Shown here: piece after piece, positions 45,783-54,900 of the stretch
How positions within the stretch are numbered: the stretch's first letter is position 1
Layout: each line of letters opens with the position of its first letter
Assembly: GCF_002298975.1 (NCBI RefSeq)
Contig: NZ_DBMV01000038.1
Coordinates: 19,582 to 83,581, forward strand
Length of the DNA stretch: 64,000 nt
Reading direction: 5' to 3'
From: Ralstonia sp. UBA689
GTDB lineage: Bacteria > Pseudomonadota > Gammaproteobacteria > Burkholderiales > Burkholderiaceae
The notes under the pieces: generated by a model
What the model was told of the DNA's origin: nothing
The model's input: the letters and a program-made list of their open reading frames with translations, nothing else
The model's database searches: none
Translations under genes and position numbers: made by a program

Positions 45783-45809
45783 GGAATAACCGGGCCGCCC
45801 ACCCGGTAT
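45783..45809 (+). promoter_or_regulatory. Predicted ECF promoter of the metallophosphoesterase-cupredoxin operon
   Basis: GGAATAA (45783-45789), 15 bases and GGTAT (45805-45809), identical boxes and spacing to the sigma gene's own promoter. The predicted start is near 45816, about 75 bp before the ATG at 45890. Confidence 0.72.
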
Positions 45810-45889
45810 GACAGGCAGGACCGCCCCACGCGCGCATATTGCGACATTGCGCCCAGGCGGAATCACAAACCTGACTGCAGGGGATTCCC

Positions 45890-46849
45890 ATGATCAAGCA
45901 ACCCGGGCGACGCCAGTTTATGCAACTGGCAGCGGTGGGCGGGCTGGTGTACGCCTCCGGCCTGCGCGGCTGGCAAGCGATGGCGGCCACCGCGCGTGCA
46001 GCGGGCGGCGCGCCTGATGACTTCTATTTCGTTCAGCTCTCGGACTGTCACTGGGGCTTCAAGGGTGCGCCCAATCCGGATGCGCGCGGCACGCTGCCCA
46101 AGGCGATTGCGGCGGTGAACGCCCTGTCGCCAGCGCCGGATTTTGTGGTGTTCACGGGCGACCTGACCCACATCACCGAGAACGTCGACGAACGGCGGCG
46201 CCGCCTGGCGGAATTCCGCGACATTGCCGCGCAGCTCAAGGTGCCGGTGGTGCATTACATCCCGGGCGAGCACGATGCATCGCTCGACAACGGTGCCGTC
46301 TACAGCGAGCTGTTTGGCCGCACGCACTACGCGTTCGATCACAAGGGCGTGCACTTCATCGCCATCGACAACGTCTCGGACCCGCGCGCGCAAGTGGGCG
46401 AAGCGCAACTGGCATGGCTGGCGGCGGACATCCGCTCGGTGCCGGCGCACACGCCCATCGTGGTGTTCACGCATCGGCCGCTGTTCGACCTGTACCCGCA
46501 ATGGGACTGGGCCACGCGCGACGGCCAGCAGGTCGTCGACCTGCTCATGCCGCACCCCAACGTCACGGTGTTCTACGGGCACATCCATCAGGAACATCAC
46601 CACATGACTGGGCACATTGCGCACCACTCCGCGCGCTCGCTGATGTTCCCGCTGCCAGCGCCGGGCTCGCAACCGAAGCGCGACCCGCTCCCGTGGGATG
46701 CCGCACAGCCTTATCGCGGCCTGGGCTGGCGCAGCATCACCGAACACGGCATGCAGGACACCGCCACCTGGGCGCTGGCCGAACAGCCCATCCAGGTCAA
46801 CAGCGGTGCCGATGCCCCCGCCCCCGCAACAACCCCGGAGACCACCTGA
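45890..46849 (+). CDS. Exported metallophosphoesterase
   Basis: A 319-residue calcineurin-like phosphoesterase with an N-terminal GRRQFMQLAAVGG signal resembling a Tat leader. Metal-binding motifs: FVQLSDCHWG (D, H), FVVFTGDLTH (GD), IPGEHDASLD (where most enzymes have GNHD, here GEHD), VVFTHRPLF and the terminal VFYGHIHQEHHHMTGH. Substitution of Asn by Glu in the GNHD motif is notable. The substrate is unknown. It is followed two bases later by a cupredoxin gene and is divergent from the ECF sigma operon, with a matching promoter, so it is probably a target of that sigma factor. Confidence 0.88.
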   Translation: MIKQPGRRQFMQLAAVGGLVYASGLRGWQAMAATARAAGGAPDDFYFVQLSDCHWGFKGAPNPDARGTLPKAIAAVNALSPAPDFVVFTGDLTHITENVDERRRRLAEFRDIAAQLKVPVVHYIPGEHDASLDNGAVYSELFGRTHYAFDHKGVHFIAIDNVSDPRAQVGEAQLAWLAADIRSVPAHTPIVVFTHRPLFDLYPQWDWATRDGQQVVDLLMPHPNVTVFYGHIHQEHHHMTGHIAHHSARSLMFPLPAPGSQPKRDPLPWDAAQPYRGLGWRSITEHGMQDTATWALAEQPIQVNSGADAPAPATTPETT

Positions 46850-46851
46850 TC

Positions 46852-47229
46852 ATGAACCTGACCATTGCTCACGACCGCGAGCGGCGCCTGGCGCTGCGTC
46901 AGTTCACCGTGCTCGCGGCCGGCGCCGCGCTGGCCTGCGTTGCGCACGGCGAAGGGCCACAGGTCATTCGCGTGCACGCGCGCAAATTTACCTTCACGCC
47001 GGATCAGATCACGCTCAAGCGCGGCGTGCCCGTGGTGTTCGAGCTGACCGGGCAGGACATCCTGATGGGCTTCTCGATTCCGGATTTTCATGTGCGCGCC
47101 GACGTAGTGCCGGGCCAGACGGCACGACTGGCGCTTACGCCAGACCGCACCGGCACATTCGACTTCCTGTGCGACATCTTCTGCGGCTCAGGGCACGAGA
47201 CGATGAATGGGACGTTGACGGTGGTATGA
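46852..47229 (+). CDS. Cupredoxin-domain protein with CuA-like copper site
   Basis: A 125-residue exported protein (ALRQFTVLAAGAALACVAHG leader) consisting of a single cupredoxin domain of the cytochrome oxidase subunit II / N2O reductase type. The copper loop is FLCDIFCGSGHETMNG, i.e. Cys-x3-Cys-x3-His-x2-Met as in CuA. The upstream CuA His (normally in a DVxHSF-like segment) is Met here: DILMGFSIPDFHVRADVVPG. It is therefore a variant binuclear or mononuclear copper site. It is cotranscribed with the metallophosphoesterase and followed by a strong terminator. The partner is unknown. Confidence 0.82.
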   Translation: MNLTIAHDRERRLALRQFTVLAAGAALACVAHGEGPQVIRVHARKFTFTPDQITLKRGVPVVFELTGQDILMGFSIPDFHVRADVVPGQTARLALTPDRTGTFDFLCDIFCGSGHETMNGTLTVV

Positions 47230-47251
47230 AGCTGCCAGCGATAGCCTTGGA

Positions 47252-47279
47252 CGCCCTGACCTGCTCAGGGCGTTTTGCT
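47252..47279 (+). terminator. Intrinsic terminator after the cupredoxin gene
   Basis: Perfect 8-bp stem CGCCCTGA / TCAGGGCG, 5-base loop, then TTTTGCTT. The same stem reappears after the dnaJ-like gene at 48043. Confidence 0.82.
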
Positions 47280-47355
47280 TGGTTGTTGGCCGACATGCCC
47301 CAAAACGGCCATGACCGGAAAACCCGCCTCAAGGGAGAAACGACCACATGCTAGG

Positions 47356-47988
47356 ATGGCCGCTCCCCCGGCAGCCGCCCCACCGCTCATGACGACCATC
47401 TACGCGACCCTCGGCGTGCAACCGGACGCCACCCTGGACGAAATCGAGCGCACCTACCGCCGCGCCGCGATGAAGTGGCACCCCGACCGCAATCCTGGCC
47501 GCGAGGCCGAGGCATACACGGCGTTCCAGGAGATCCGCGAGGCCTACGCCATCCTCTCCGATGCCGAACAGTGCCGGGTCTACGACGAGGTATTCGCGCA
47601 GGAGATGCAGCGCTGGCAGGCCGAGCGCGAGGCGCAGGAAGCACAGGAGCAAGCAGCGCAACGCGAGCGTGAGCGCATTGCGCAGGAACACTACGAAAAG
47701 ATGGTCGCCATCGCGATGCGCTTTGCCAACGACGGCCACAACCGGGACATCCTCTTCGGCGTGCTGCTCGGCCGGGACTGCGAAACAGAGCTGCGCATCG
47801 CGAACAGCGCATGGGCGTTGCAGGAAGCGCGGCGGGCGAATGAGACCGCTGCAGACGCGCCTGACACCGAGGCTGTCCCGACGCCCGACGAAGCACCGGA
47901 TTCAAAGCCTGACGAGGCGGCGTCGCCCCGGCGGCACCCCAGCGCCTTCGAGTCGTTCTGGCATGGTTTGTTCGGGCTGCGCCCGTAG
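47356..47988 (+). CDS. J-domain (DnaJ-like) protein
   Basis: About 210 residues. The ATG at 47356 is taken; the ATG at 47389, directly before TTIYATLGVQPDA, is equally plausible. The J domain has its diagnostic HPD (residues 42-44, in KWHPDRNPG), flanked by TLDEIERTYRRAAM and FQEIREAYAILSDAEQCRVYD. A highly charged helix rich in Glu, Gln and Arg follows (~95-140), probably a coiled coil, then an acidic/Pro-rich tail ending ESFWHGLFGLRP. There is no G/F or zinc-finger region, so it is a type III J protein, a specialised DnaK partner. It stands alone between two near-identical terminators. Confidence 0.85.
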   Translation: MAAPPAAAPPLMTTIYATLGVQPDATLDEIERTYRRAAMKWHPDRNPGREAEAYTAFQEIREAYAILSDAEQCRVYDEVFAQEMQRWQAEREAQEAQEQAAQRERERIAQEHYEKMVAIAMRFANDGHNRDILFGVLLGRDCETELRIANSAWALQEARRANETAADAPDTEAVPTPDEAPDSKPDEAASPRRHPSAFESFWHGLFGLRP

Positions 47989-48042
47989 CTGCCGATATGC
48001 CGGACGGCGACGGTGGACTGAAGCCGCCGACAAAACCTTGGA

Positions 48043-48070
48043 CGCCCTGCACGAGTCAGGGCGTTTTCTT
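48043..48070 (+). terminator. Intrinsic terminator after the J-domain gene
   Basis: 7-bp stem CGCCCTG / CAGGGCG followed by TTTTCTTT. The bases CTTGGACGCCCTG before and CAGGGCGTTTT after are shared with the terminator at 47252. Confidence 0.8.
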
Positions 48071-48081
48071 TGCAGTTGAGC

Positions 48082-48390
48082 CTACCGGCGCTCAACGTCT
48101 GCCAGCACGTCCCATGTATCTGGGCTCAACTGGCACCCCTCCAGCGCGAGTAGGACATACGCGCCAATGGCATCGAGAAAACCCGCCCGATATTCCAATG
48201 GATGCGCGCAGAGCACGTAATCCAGCGTCTCGCGCAAAAGCACTGGCTGAAACGTGCGATGCCGAGACAGCGTGCGCTGCGTGATCCGCAGAAACCGCTT
48301 CGCGCGCAGAGCGCCGGCTTGGTACACGGGCGAGGTTGGCGGAGGAGAGGGGAACGACGCGGGGCGAAGCCCGCTTTGCTGGATGGCCAT
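48082..48390 (-). CDS. Small conserved-looking hypothetical protein downstream of a C4-type RNA
   Basis: A 102-residue protein. The ATG at 48390 is preceded by CAGGAGACGTC, a good ribosome site; an in-frame ATG 27 bases earlier lacks one. The N-terminal third is Pro/Ser-rich, the middle is basic (RAKRFLRITQRTLSRHR) and the C-terminal half looks helical (VLLRETLDYVLCAHPLEYRA; AIGAYVLLALEG). No family is recognised. The C4-like antisense RNA 56 bp upstream on the same strand suggests RNA-level control of this gene. Confidence 0.6.
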   Translation of the reverse strand: MAIQQSGLRPASFPSPPPTSPVYQAGALRAKRFLRITQRTLSRHRTFQPVLLRETLDYVLCAHPLEYRAGFLDAIGAYVLLALEGCQLSPDTWDVLADVERR

Positions 48391-48445
48391 GACGTCTCCT
48401 GACGACACATCGATCATTGACTCGCACGCCTCGTCGCTAAACGAG

Positions 48446-48526
48446 GGTGGCGGGCCCGACGGCGAGGTTAGCGACTGGTGTCAGGACCCAGTAGACCTTG
48501 CGGTCTCCTCACCCGGCCCGCCATTG
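48446..48526 (-). ncRNA. C4-type antisense RNA
   Basis: On the minus strand the sequence folds as a C4 RNA: a closing stem AATGGCGGGCC (48525-48515) with GGGCCCGCCACC (48457-48446), an inner hairpin AGACC-GCAA-GGTCT (48506-48493), a second hairpin ACTGG/CCAGT (48492-48474) and a single-stranded GTCGCTAACC. That loop is complementary to TTTAGCGAC copies both upstream (48577-48586) and downstream (48433-48442), the a/b arrangement by which phage P1/P7 C4 RNA silences the next gene. The downstream target would be the 102-residue ORF ending at 48082. The call rests on my recall of the C4 consensus. Confidence 0.68.
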
Positions 48527-48684
48527 AAAACGGACGTGAGTGTACACAATGAACGGATGTTCACTGTCCCGACAGGGTCGCTAAACCCAGACCTTCGCAG
48601 GTGCGAAGGAGCATCGATTCTATCGGCGGCCTGCGCATGGAGAAATCGGCAGATTCTTAATTTGCGATGCGCTTGCCCGTGTCT

Positions 48685-48909
48685 CTATGCACTCGTTGTT
48701 GCGAATGTCTTGATGTAGTCATCAACAGTGAGGAGTAAGGCGAGATCGCCCTCCATGCCGCGCTGCGATGCGCCGACAATCTCTTTCCAGAGAGAACAGA
48801 TTTCCATCTCATCGAAATCGCCCGTGGCGTAGAACCGCCTGTAAACCAACATTGCATCGGGACATGCAATGCGAGCGCATTCGGTGGTGTTCGGTCGGCT
48901 CGCAGCCAA
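48685..48909 (-). CDS. Hypothetical protein, possibly a gene remnant
   Basis: A 74-codon frame with only a TTG at its 5' end and a first ATG at codon 20. It has protein-like composition (FYATGDFDEMEICSLWKEIV; LLLTVDDYIKTFATTSA) and an acidic, helical character that could fit a small immunity-type protein beside the vgrG-rhs island. No ribosome site is visible, so the true start may be lost and it may be a 3' remnant. No function is proposed. The neighbouring stretch 48527-48684 shows no gene. Confidence 0.35.
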   Translation of the reverse strand: MAASRPNTTECARIACPDAMLVYRRFYATGDFDEMEICSLWKEIVGASQRGMEGDLALLLTVDDYIKTFATTSA

Positions 48910-49014
48910 TATGTGAACTCTTGTTGGGTCGATAGAAAGCGGGGACCGTGCAAGCTAGCCTTATTGGCTCCCCCGCGTTGGCTGCCGGTTAGGTTGTTGC
49001 CATGCGCGGATTCC

Positions 49015-51921
49015 ATGACTCTCGCTGGAACGCCGCCCATGGGCAACCTTCCCTCCCTCCCGAGCGCCCGCACGGTATCCGTCACGGGCAGTGGTCTGCC
49101 CGACATCATGGGCGAGCCCGCCCTGGTGTTCTCCAAGCTGACGGGCGCCGAGCGCTTGTGCGAGTTGTTCGAGTACCAACTCGAACTCAAGACCCCGGAC
49201 GACCGCAACGCACTATACGGTCCGGCCGCCAATCTCGACACGAACGCACTGCGCGGCCAAGAACTCACGATTGCCATCGCGCTTGACGGCAATGGCACGG
49301 GGCTGGATGGAGGGATGGGCGCCGGCAAGCGCGAAATCACCGGTATCGTCACGGATATACATGGCCCGATTCCAGAAGGCCGCCAAATCAAGTACCGCCT
49401 CACCCTGCGCCCCTGGCTCTGGCTGGCAACGCTGAACCGTGATACGCGCATCTTTCAGCAACAAACCGTCGTCGAGATTCTCGACACCCTACTTGACGCT
49501 TACGTTTTTCCCGTCGAGCGTCGCCTGGACGCTGTGCGCTACCCCAGGCGCGAGTACCAAGCCCAATACAACGAGAGTGATTTCGAGTTCTTCCAGCGTC
49601 TCACGCAAGAGTGGGGCATCTCCTGGCACATTGAGCACAGTAACGGCAAGCACCGCTTGGTATTGACCGACGGCAACGGCGCCTTCGCGCCGTTCGCCAG
49701 CCCGGCGTATCAAGTCATCCGCTGGCAGCCGTCAGCGGACCGCATCGACGAAGAGCACCTGCACGCCTTCGAGCTGCACGACAAAGTCGTGTCCGGCCGA
49801 TGGACCGCCACCGACTACGACTTCGTGAAGCCCACCGCAGACCTCACGGTACAGTCATCCGATCCATTGGAGACGGCCCACGCCAACGCCGAAGTGCGCG
49901 AATGGCCTGGCGACCACAGCCAGCCCACCACGGGCAATGACCCGTGGGCCGAAGGCAACCAGATAGCGCGCCTGCGCATGGAAGCCCTGCGCCAGCACGG
50001 TCGGCGCGCCAGTGGTGCAGGCAACGTACGCGCCATGGTGTCCGGCTGCACTTTCAAGCTCACACACTTTCTTCACGATGAGGCCAACCGCGAATACCTG
50101 ATTCTCGGCACGCAACTCCTCATCGAAGACGTGCCAGAAGCGTCGGGACCGAATCAGCCATGGCATTGCGAAGTCAGTTTTACCGCCCAACCCAGCAACG
50201 AACTCTTCCGCCCCGAGCACACCCAACCCAAGCCCCACACGACGGGGCCACAGACCGCGACCGTCGTCGGGCCAGACAATCAGGAAACCTGGACCGACGA
50301 ATACGGCCGCGTCAAGGTGCAATTCCACTGGGACCGCATCGGCCGACGCAATGCCAATAGCTCCTGCTGGGTACGTGCATCGTCTCCTTGGCAGGGCGAA
50401 CGCTTTGGCGCCATTCAGATTCCCCGCATCGGGCAGGAAGTCATCGTCGACTTTCTGAACGGTGACCCGGACTGTCCCATCATCACTGGCCGTGTTCCCA
50501 ACCGGGACAACATGCCCCAGTGGCCACTGCCCGCGCACCATGCACTCTCTGGCCTTGTCAGCAAGGAGCTGCACGGAGGGCGCACCAACACCTTCGTCCA
50601 GGATGACACAGAGGGCCAGATACAAACGCAGCTCCAGAGCGACCATCAAAGCTCCTGGCTGAGCTTGGGCTTCATCACCCGCATCGCACGAGGTATCGGC
50701 CGCAAAGACAAGCGCGGCGAAGGCTTCGAGTTGCGCACCGACGCCCAGGGCGTCGTGCGCGCCAATGGCCTTCTGCTCACCACCGAAGCCCGGCCCAACG
50801 CCCAAGCCCACCACAAGGACTTGGCCGAAACCGTCCAACGCCTCACCGTTGCCCGCGACCAGCAGGAAACCTTCGCCGAACTCGCGCAAGAGCACGAAGC
50901 CCAGGAAGCCGGCGATCAAGCTGATGTCGCCCGCGCCATCAAGGCGCAGAACGACGACATTCGCGGCAATGGCGCCGCCAACCCCGAGACCGGCAACTTC
51001 CCCGAGCTATCTGCCCCGCATCTGGTCCTGGCCAGCCCTGCGGGCATCGAAGCCACCACGCCCAAGTCAATCCACCTGGCGACCGGAGAGCATTTCGCCG
51101 TCTCCAGTACCGGCCATGCCAGCCTTGCGGTCGGACAGAAACTGCTGGTCAGCGCCAGCCGTGGTGTGCGTATCTTCATCCAGAGCCTGGGCTGGCGCCT
51201 GGTCGCTTTCAGCGGTGACATCGACCTGCGCGCGCTACGGACCAGCATCAATCTGCTGGCCAAACTCAGCATCAATGCCACGGCCAATCGCATCACCATC
51301 TCGGCCAAGGAAGAGTTGGTCATCAGCGGTGGCGGCAGCGGCACCACGTATAACGCGGGCGGCATTACCCACAAGACACCGGCGGCGTACACGATTCACA
51401 CCGGCAGTTACACCGTCACGACCGGCACCAGGCAGGCTGCCCAGTTCCCGGGGGACCCCAAACCTGCGCAGGGCAACCTGGAGCTGACGCACAGCTACAC
51501 CAACCAACACGGCGTGCAAGGTGACTTCACCGTCGAAGACGCATTGGGCAAAGTGGTCAAGGGCGTACTCAACGCCAAGGGCTTCGCAGCCGTCGCTGGG
51601 ATTTCTCCGGGCCCGGCCAAGGTCACCTTTGGCGCTGACAAGGTCGACACCTGGGCGCCGTCCAGCCACGTTGCTACCCATGCACTGCCCGATACCCAGC
51701 CCACCCTACAAGGCGGGTCCGGTACTCTGGCCGACCTTCAGTCTGCCGTCGACGAAGCCATGCGCTTCGCGCAAGTCGTACAGCAGGCCAGTAACGCCGT
51801 GCATGCCGGACCTACGGCCATGGCCGGTACAGCCCGCCAGAAACTGAGCGCACTGGCTTTGCCGGCACCCGCCGCCGCGGCCAACGCGTCGACCGCCTTG
51901 CGCACCCCCGGCTTTGCCTGA
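49015..51921 (+). CDS. vgrG: Type VI secretion system spike protein VgrG (with DUF2345 extension)
   Basis: About 968 residues with the ATG at 49015; the ATG at 49039 is also possible. The N-terminal gp27-like half (PALVFSKLTGAERLCELFEYQLEL; YNESDFEFFQRLTQEWGISW) is followed by the gp5 OB-fold (DEYGRVKVQFHWDRIGRRN; CWVRASSPWQGERFGAIQIP; EVIVDFLNGDPDCPIITGRV). A helical insertion and a beta-helix DUF2345 needle (SAPHLVLASPAGIEATTPKS) follow, then an Ala-rich tail. It forms the tip of the T6SS tube and carries the Rhs effector encoded 51 bp downstream. No other T6SS structural genes are in the window. Confidence 0.93.
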   Translation: MTLAGTPPMGNLPSLPSARTVSVTGSGLPDIMGEPALVFSKLTGAERLCELFEYQLELKTPDDRNALYGPAANLDTNALRGQELTIAIALDGNGTGLDGGMGAGKREITGIVTDIHGPIPEGRQIKYRLTLRPWLWLATLNRDTRIFQQQTVVEILDTLLDAYVFPVERRLDAVRYPRREYQAQYNESDFEFFQRLTQEWGISWHIEHSNGKHRLVLTDGNGAFAPFASPAYQVIRWQPSADRIDEEHLHAFELHDKVVSGRWTATDYDFVKPTADLTVQSSDPLETAHANAEVREWPGDHSQPTTGNDPWAEGNQIARLRMEALRQHGRRASGAGNVRAMVSGCTFKLTHFLHDEANREYLILGTQLLIEDVPEASGPNQPWHCEVSFTAQPSNELFRPEHTQPKPHTTGPQTATVVGPDNQETWTDEYGRVKVQFHWDRIGRRNANSSCWVRASSPWQGERFGAIQIPRIGQEVIVDFLNGDPDCPIITGRVPNRDNMPQWPLPAHHALSGLVSKELHGGRTNTFVQDDTEGQIQTQLQSDHQSSWLSLGFITRIARGIGRKDKRGEGFELRTDAQGVVRANGLLLTTEARPNAQAHHKDLAETVQRLTVARDQQETFAELAQEHEAQEAGDQADVARAIKAQNDDIRGNGAANPETGNFPELSAPHLVLASPAGIEATTPKSIHLATGEHFAVSSTGHASLAVGQKLLVSASRGVRIFIQSLGWRLVAFSGDIDLRALRTSINLLAKLSINATANRITISAKEELVISGGGSGTTYNAGGITHKTPAAYTIHTGSYTVTTGTRQAAQFPGDPKPAQGNLELTHSYTNQHGVQGDFTVEDALGKVVKGVLNAKGFAAVAGISPGPAKVTFGADKVDTWAPSSHVATHALPDTQPTLQGGSGTLADLQSAVDEAMRFAQVVQQASNAVHAGPTAMAGTARQKLSALALPAPAAAANASTALRTPGFA

Positions 51922-51972
51922 CGCCCGCGTCGCTCCCGCCAAGCCATCCCGTTTGCTCACGCCTCTCGCTTC

Positions 51973-54900
51973 ATGGCCGCTACCCAATCGAACGCCAACC
52001 TGACCCAAGTCGCTATCGGTCCGGTCAACACCATCCACCCGAAGGACCTCGCCACCTCAGCCGCAGGTTTTGATGCCTGGCTGCAAGAGCAAACTGGTGG
52101 AGCTGTGACCCTGGAACGTATTCGGACAGTCGCAGGCGGCCTGCCTGTGGTGGGCAACATCATCGCCCTGGCCGATGTACTGGACGACATCATCACCATG
52201 ATGCGCTCGCCCAAAGCACCCGACGTGCTGATGTGGGCAAGCTTGGGCATCAATCTGATTGGCGTCGTCCCACTGCCCGCTGGCACCGCCGCCGCGCGCA
52301 TGAGCCTGCGGCCGATGCTGGCCCTGGTTCGCGAGGAGATGATTCGCCAGGCCAGCCAGGGGCTCAAGGCCGAGCTGGGCCATGCCGTCGTCTCTGCGCT
52401 GGCCACGAGCCTGAACGCCACCATCGTCGGTGACATCGAGAACTTCGTCACGCAGAGCCAGGCCAAGCTCACCGAATTGCTCAACGACGCCGGCGAGCAA
52501 GGCGAGAAGATGTTGCTGGAACTCGCCAACGGCCTGGAGCGGGCCGTCTCCGGCAAGCTCGACAGCTCGGTCAACGTGCGCAATGCCAACCAGCACATGG
52601 CTGTGGCCGGCGAGACGCTGCTGCACGACCCCAAGACGGCCATCGTCAACTTCCTGCAGGCCGAATACGAGGCGTACAAGGCGGGCGGCAAAGAAGTGCT
52701 CAACTTGGCCGCCAGAATCGGCCTCACGCAGGACACGCACGCACGCTTCACGGCGACGCTGGCCAAGCTGCGCGCGTACGCTCCCCAAGTGCGCCAAGCC
52801 ATGCAGACGCTGGCCGCCCCCCAAACGCAGCAAGGCATCATGGCCATGCTGGTGCTGCTCGCCTCCGCTATCAAAACGTGGAAGGCTGCACGCGCACATC
52901 AGGCGACCAATGTCCCCGCCAAACAAGCTGGCCGTGCCCATAGGACCCAGCCCGGTCAGCCGATAGAGAGCCGCAACAAGGAGCACCACGCCACCGGCAG
53001 CGCCGGCTGCAAGAACTGCCCTGCCCCCACCGGCACTGGGCCGAGCATCAGCTTCGCCACCGGCGACGAAACCCTCTCGCACACCGACTTCATCCTGCCC
53101 GGCCTGTTCCCCATCGAGTGGACGCGCACCTACCGCTCCAGTCTGGGGGCCTACGACAAAAGCGAACAAGGCGCGCGCTGGATTACGCCTTACACCATGC
53201 GCTTCGACCTGGTGCAGGAAGGTGGCAAGTCAAGCCTGCTCTACCACGACGCAGACGGCCGCAGCCACGCCTATCCCCTGCCGGACGTGGGCCAGTTCCA
53301 CCGGGACGCGATTGAAGAACTGCTCCTGGTCCGTCGTACCGACACCGAGCTTGTACTGAGCCGCGGCCAGGCCCACACCGAGATTTACCGCCGGCATGGG
53401 CAGACCTTCCGCTTAGCCGGCATCCGGCTGCGCAGCGGCGCTGGCCTCATGCTTCATTACGAGCATCGCGTGGGCGACAGCACTGTCCTCTCGGATTTGG
53501 TCACATTGCAGGGCGACACCCCGCACAGCCACATCACCACACGCGTGGACAAAGCCGGGCGCATCACCGAGTTGTGGCAACTGGCCGATGGCGAACCGCT
53601 GCGGCAATTGAGCCGCTATCAGTACGACGAAACTGGCGACCTCACTCTCGCCCAGGACGAGAACGCCGCCCATTGGGACTACACGTACCAGCACCACCTC
53701 GTCACGCGTTACACCGATCGCACCGGTCGCGGTATGAACCTGCAATGGAATGGTGACAGCCCTAGTGCCCACGCCATCCGCGAATGGGCCGACGACGGCA
53801 GCTTCGACACCCGCCTGCGCTGGGACGACAACATTCGCCTGACCTACGTAACGGACGCACTCGGAAACGAAACCTGGCACTACTACGACATCCTCGGTTA
53901 CACCTACCGCATTCAGCACCCGGACGGCCGCTCCGAATGGCTCTTCCGCGATGACGCAAAGAACGTCGTCCAGCATATCCATACTGATGGCAGCATCGAC
54001 CGCTTCATCTACGACGATAGAAGCAACCTGCTTCAGCACACCCGTGCCGATGGCAGCGCCATCCACTACGCCTACGACGACCGCGACCAGCTCATCAAGA
54101 TCCGCGACACCGAAGGCGGCCTCTGGCAGCGCGACTACGACACCCGTGGCAACCTCACCGAAGAATCCGACCCGCTGGGCAACAAGACCGAATACAGCTA
54201 CAACAAGGCCGGCTTGCTTACCGAAATCACGGATGCCAAGGCCGGCAAGAAGCAGCTTGCCTACAACACAGCCGGCCAGCTCACCGCCTATACAGACTGC
54301 CCCGGCAAGACGACGGCCTGGAAGTACGGCGAGCGCGGTCGATTGGAGAAATTTACCGATGCGGCGGGCGGTGTCACGCGATACGAATACGACGCCGGCC
54401 AGCTAGCCCGCCTGATTCACCCGGACGACACAGTGGAACGTTTTGAGCGGGATGCGGAAGGCCGCCTGCTCACCCACATCGACGCGCTGCACCGCCGCAC
54501 GACCTGGGACTACAGCGAAGGCGGTCTCATCAGCCGTCGCACCGACGCCGCCAACGGTGTCATCGAATACCAGTGGGACAAGCTTGGTCGCCTCACGGGG
54601 CTCACCAACGAGAACGCCCGCCAGATCAGTTTCCAGTACGACCCGGTCGGCAGGTTGCTCAAACAAACCGGCTTCGACGGCCGCGCTACCCAGTATTACT
54701 ACGACGCCGCGAGTGGCATCCTCAAAACCACCGTAGACGCCGACACACTTGCCACCGGCTACGCGTTTGATGCCCTGGGGCGCTTGACCCAGCGCGGCGC
54801 CGGCATCCTCGACCCCAAGACCAACAAATACGAAGTCACGCAGACAGAAACCTTTGCCTATGACGGTAACGGCAATTTGGCCCTGGCCAAGAATGAGCAC

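Noticed and set aside
48433..48475. GTCGCTAA/TTAGCGAC pair considered as an integron attC or transposon end
   Set aside because: Does not follow the attC core consensus, no integrase or cassette array is near, and the C4 RNA fold explains the repeats better.
51973..52960. PAAR domain at the N-terminus of the Rhs protein
   Set aside because: No PAAR motif repeats are visible; the region is helical/hydrophobic instead.
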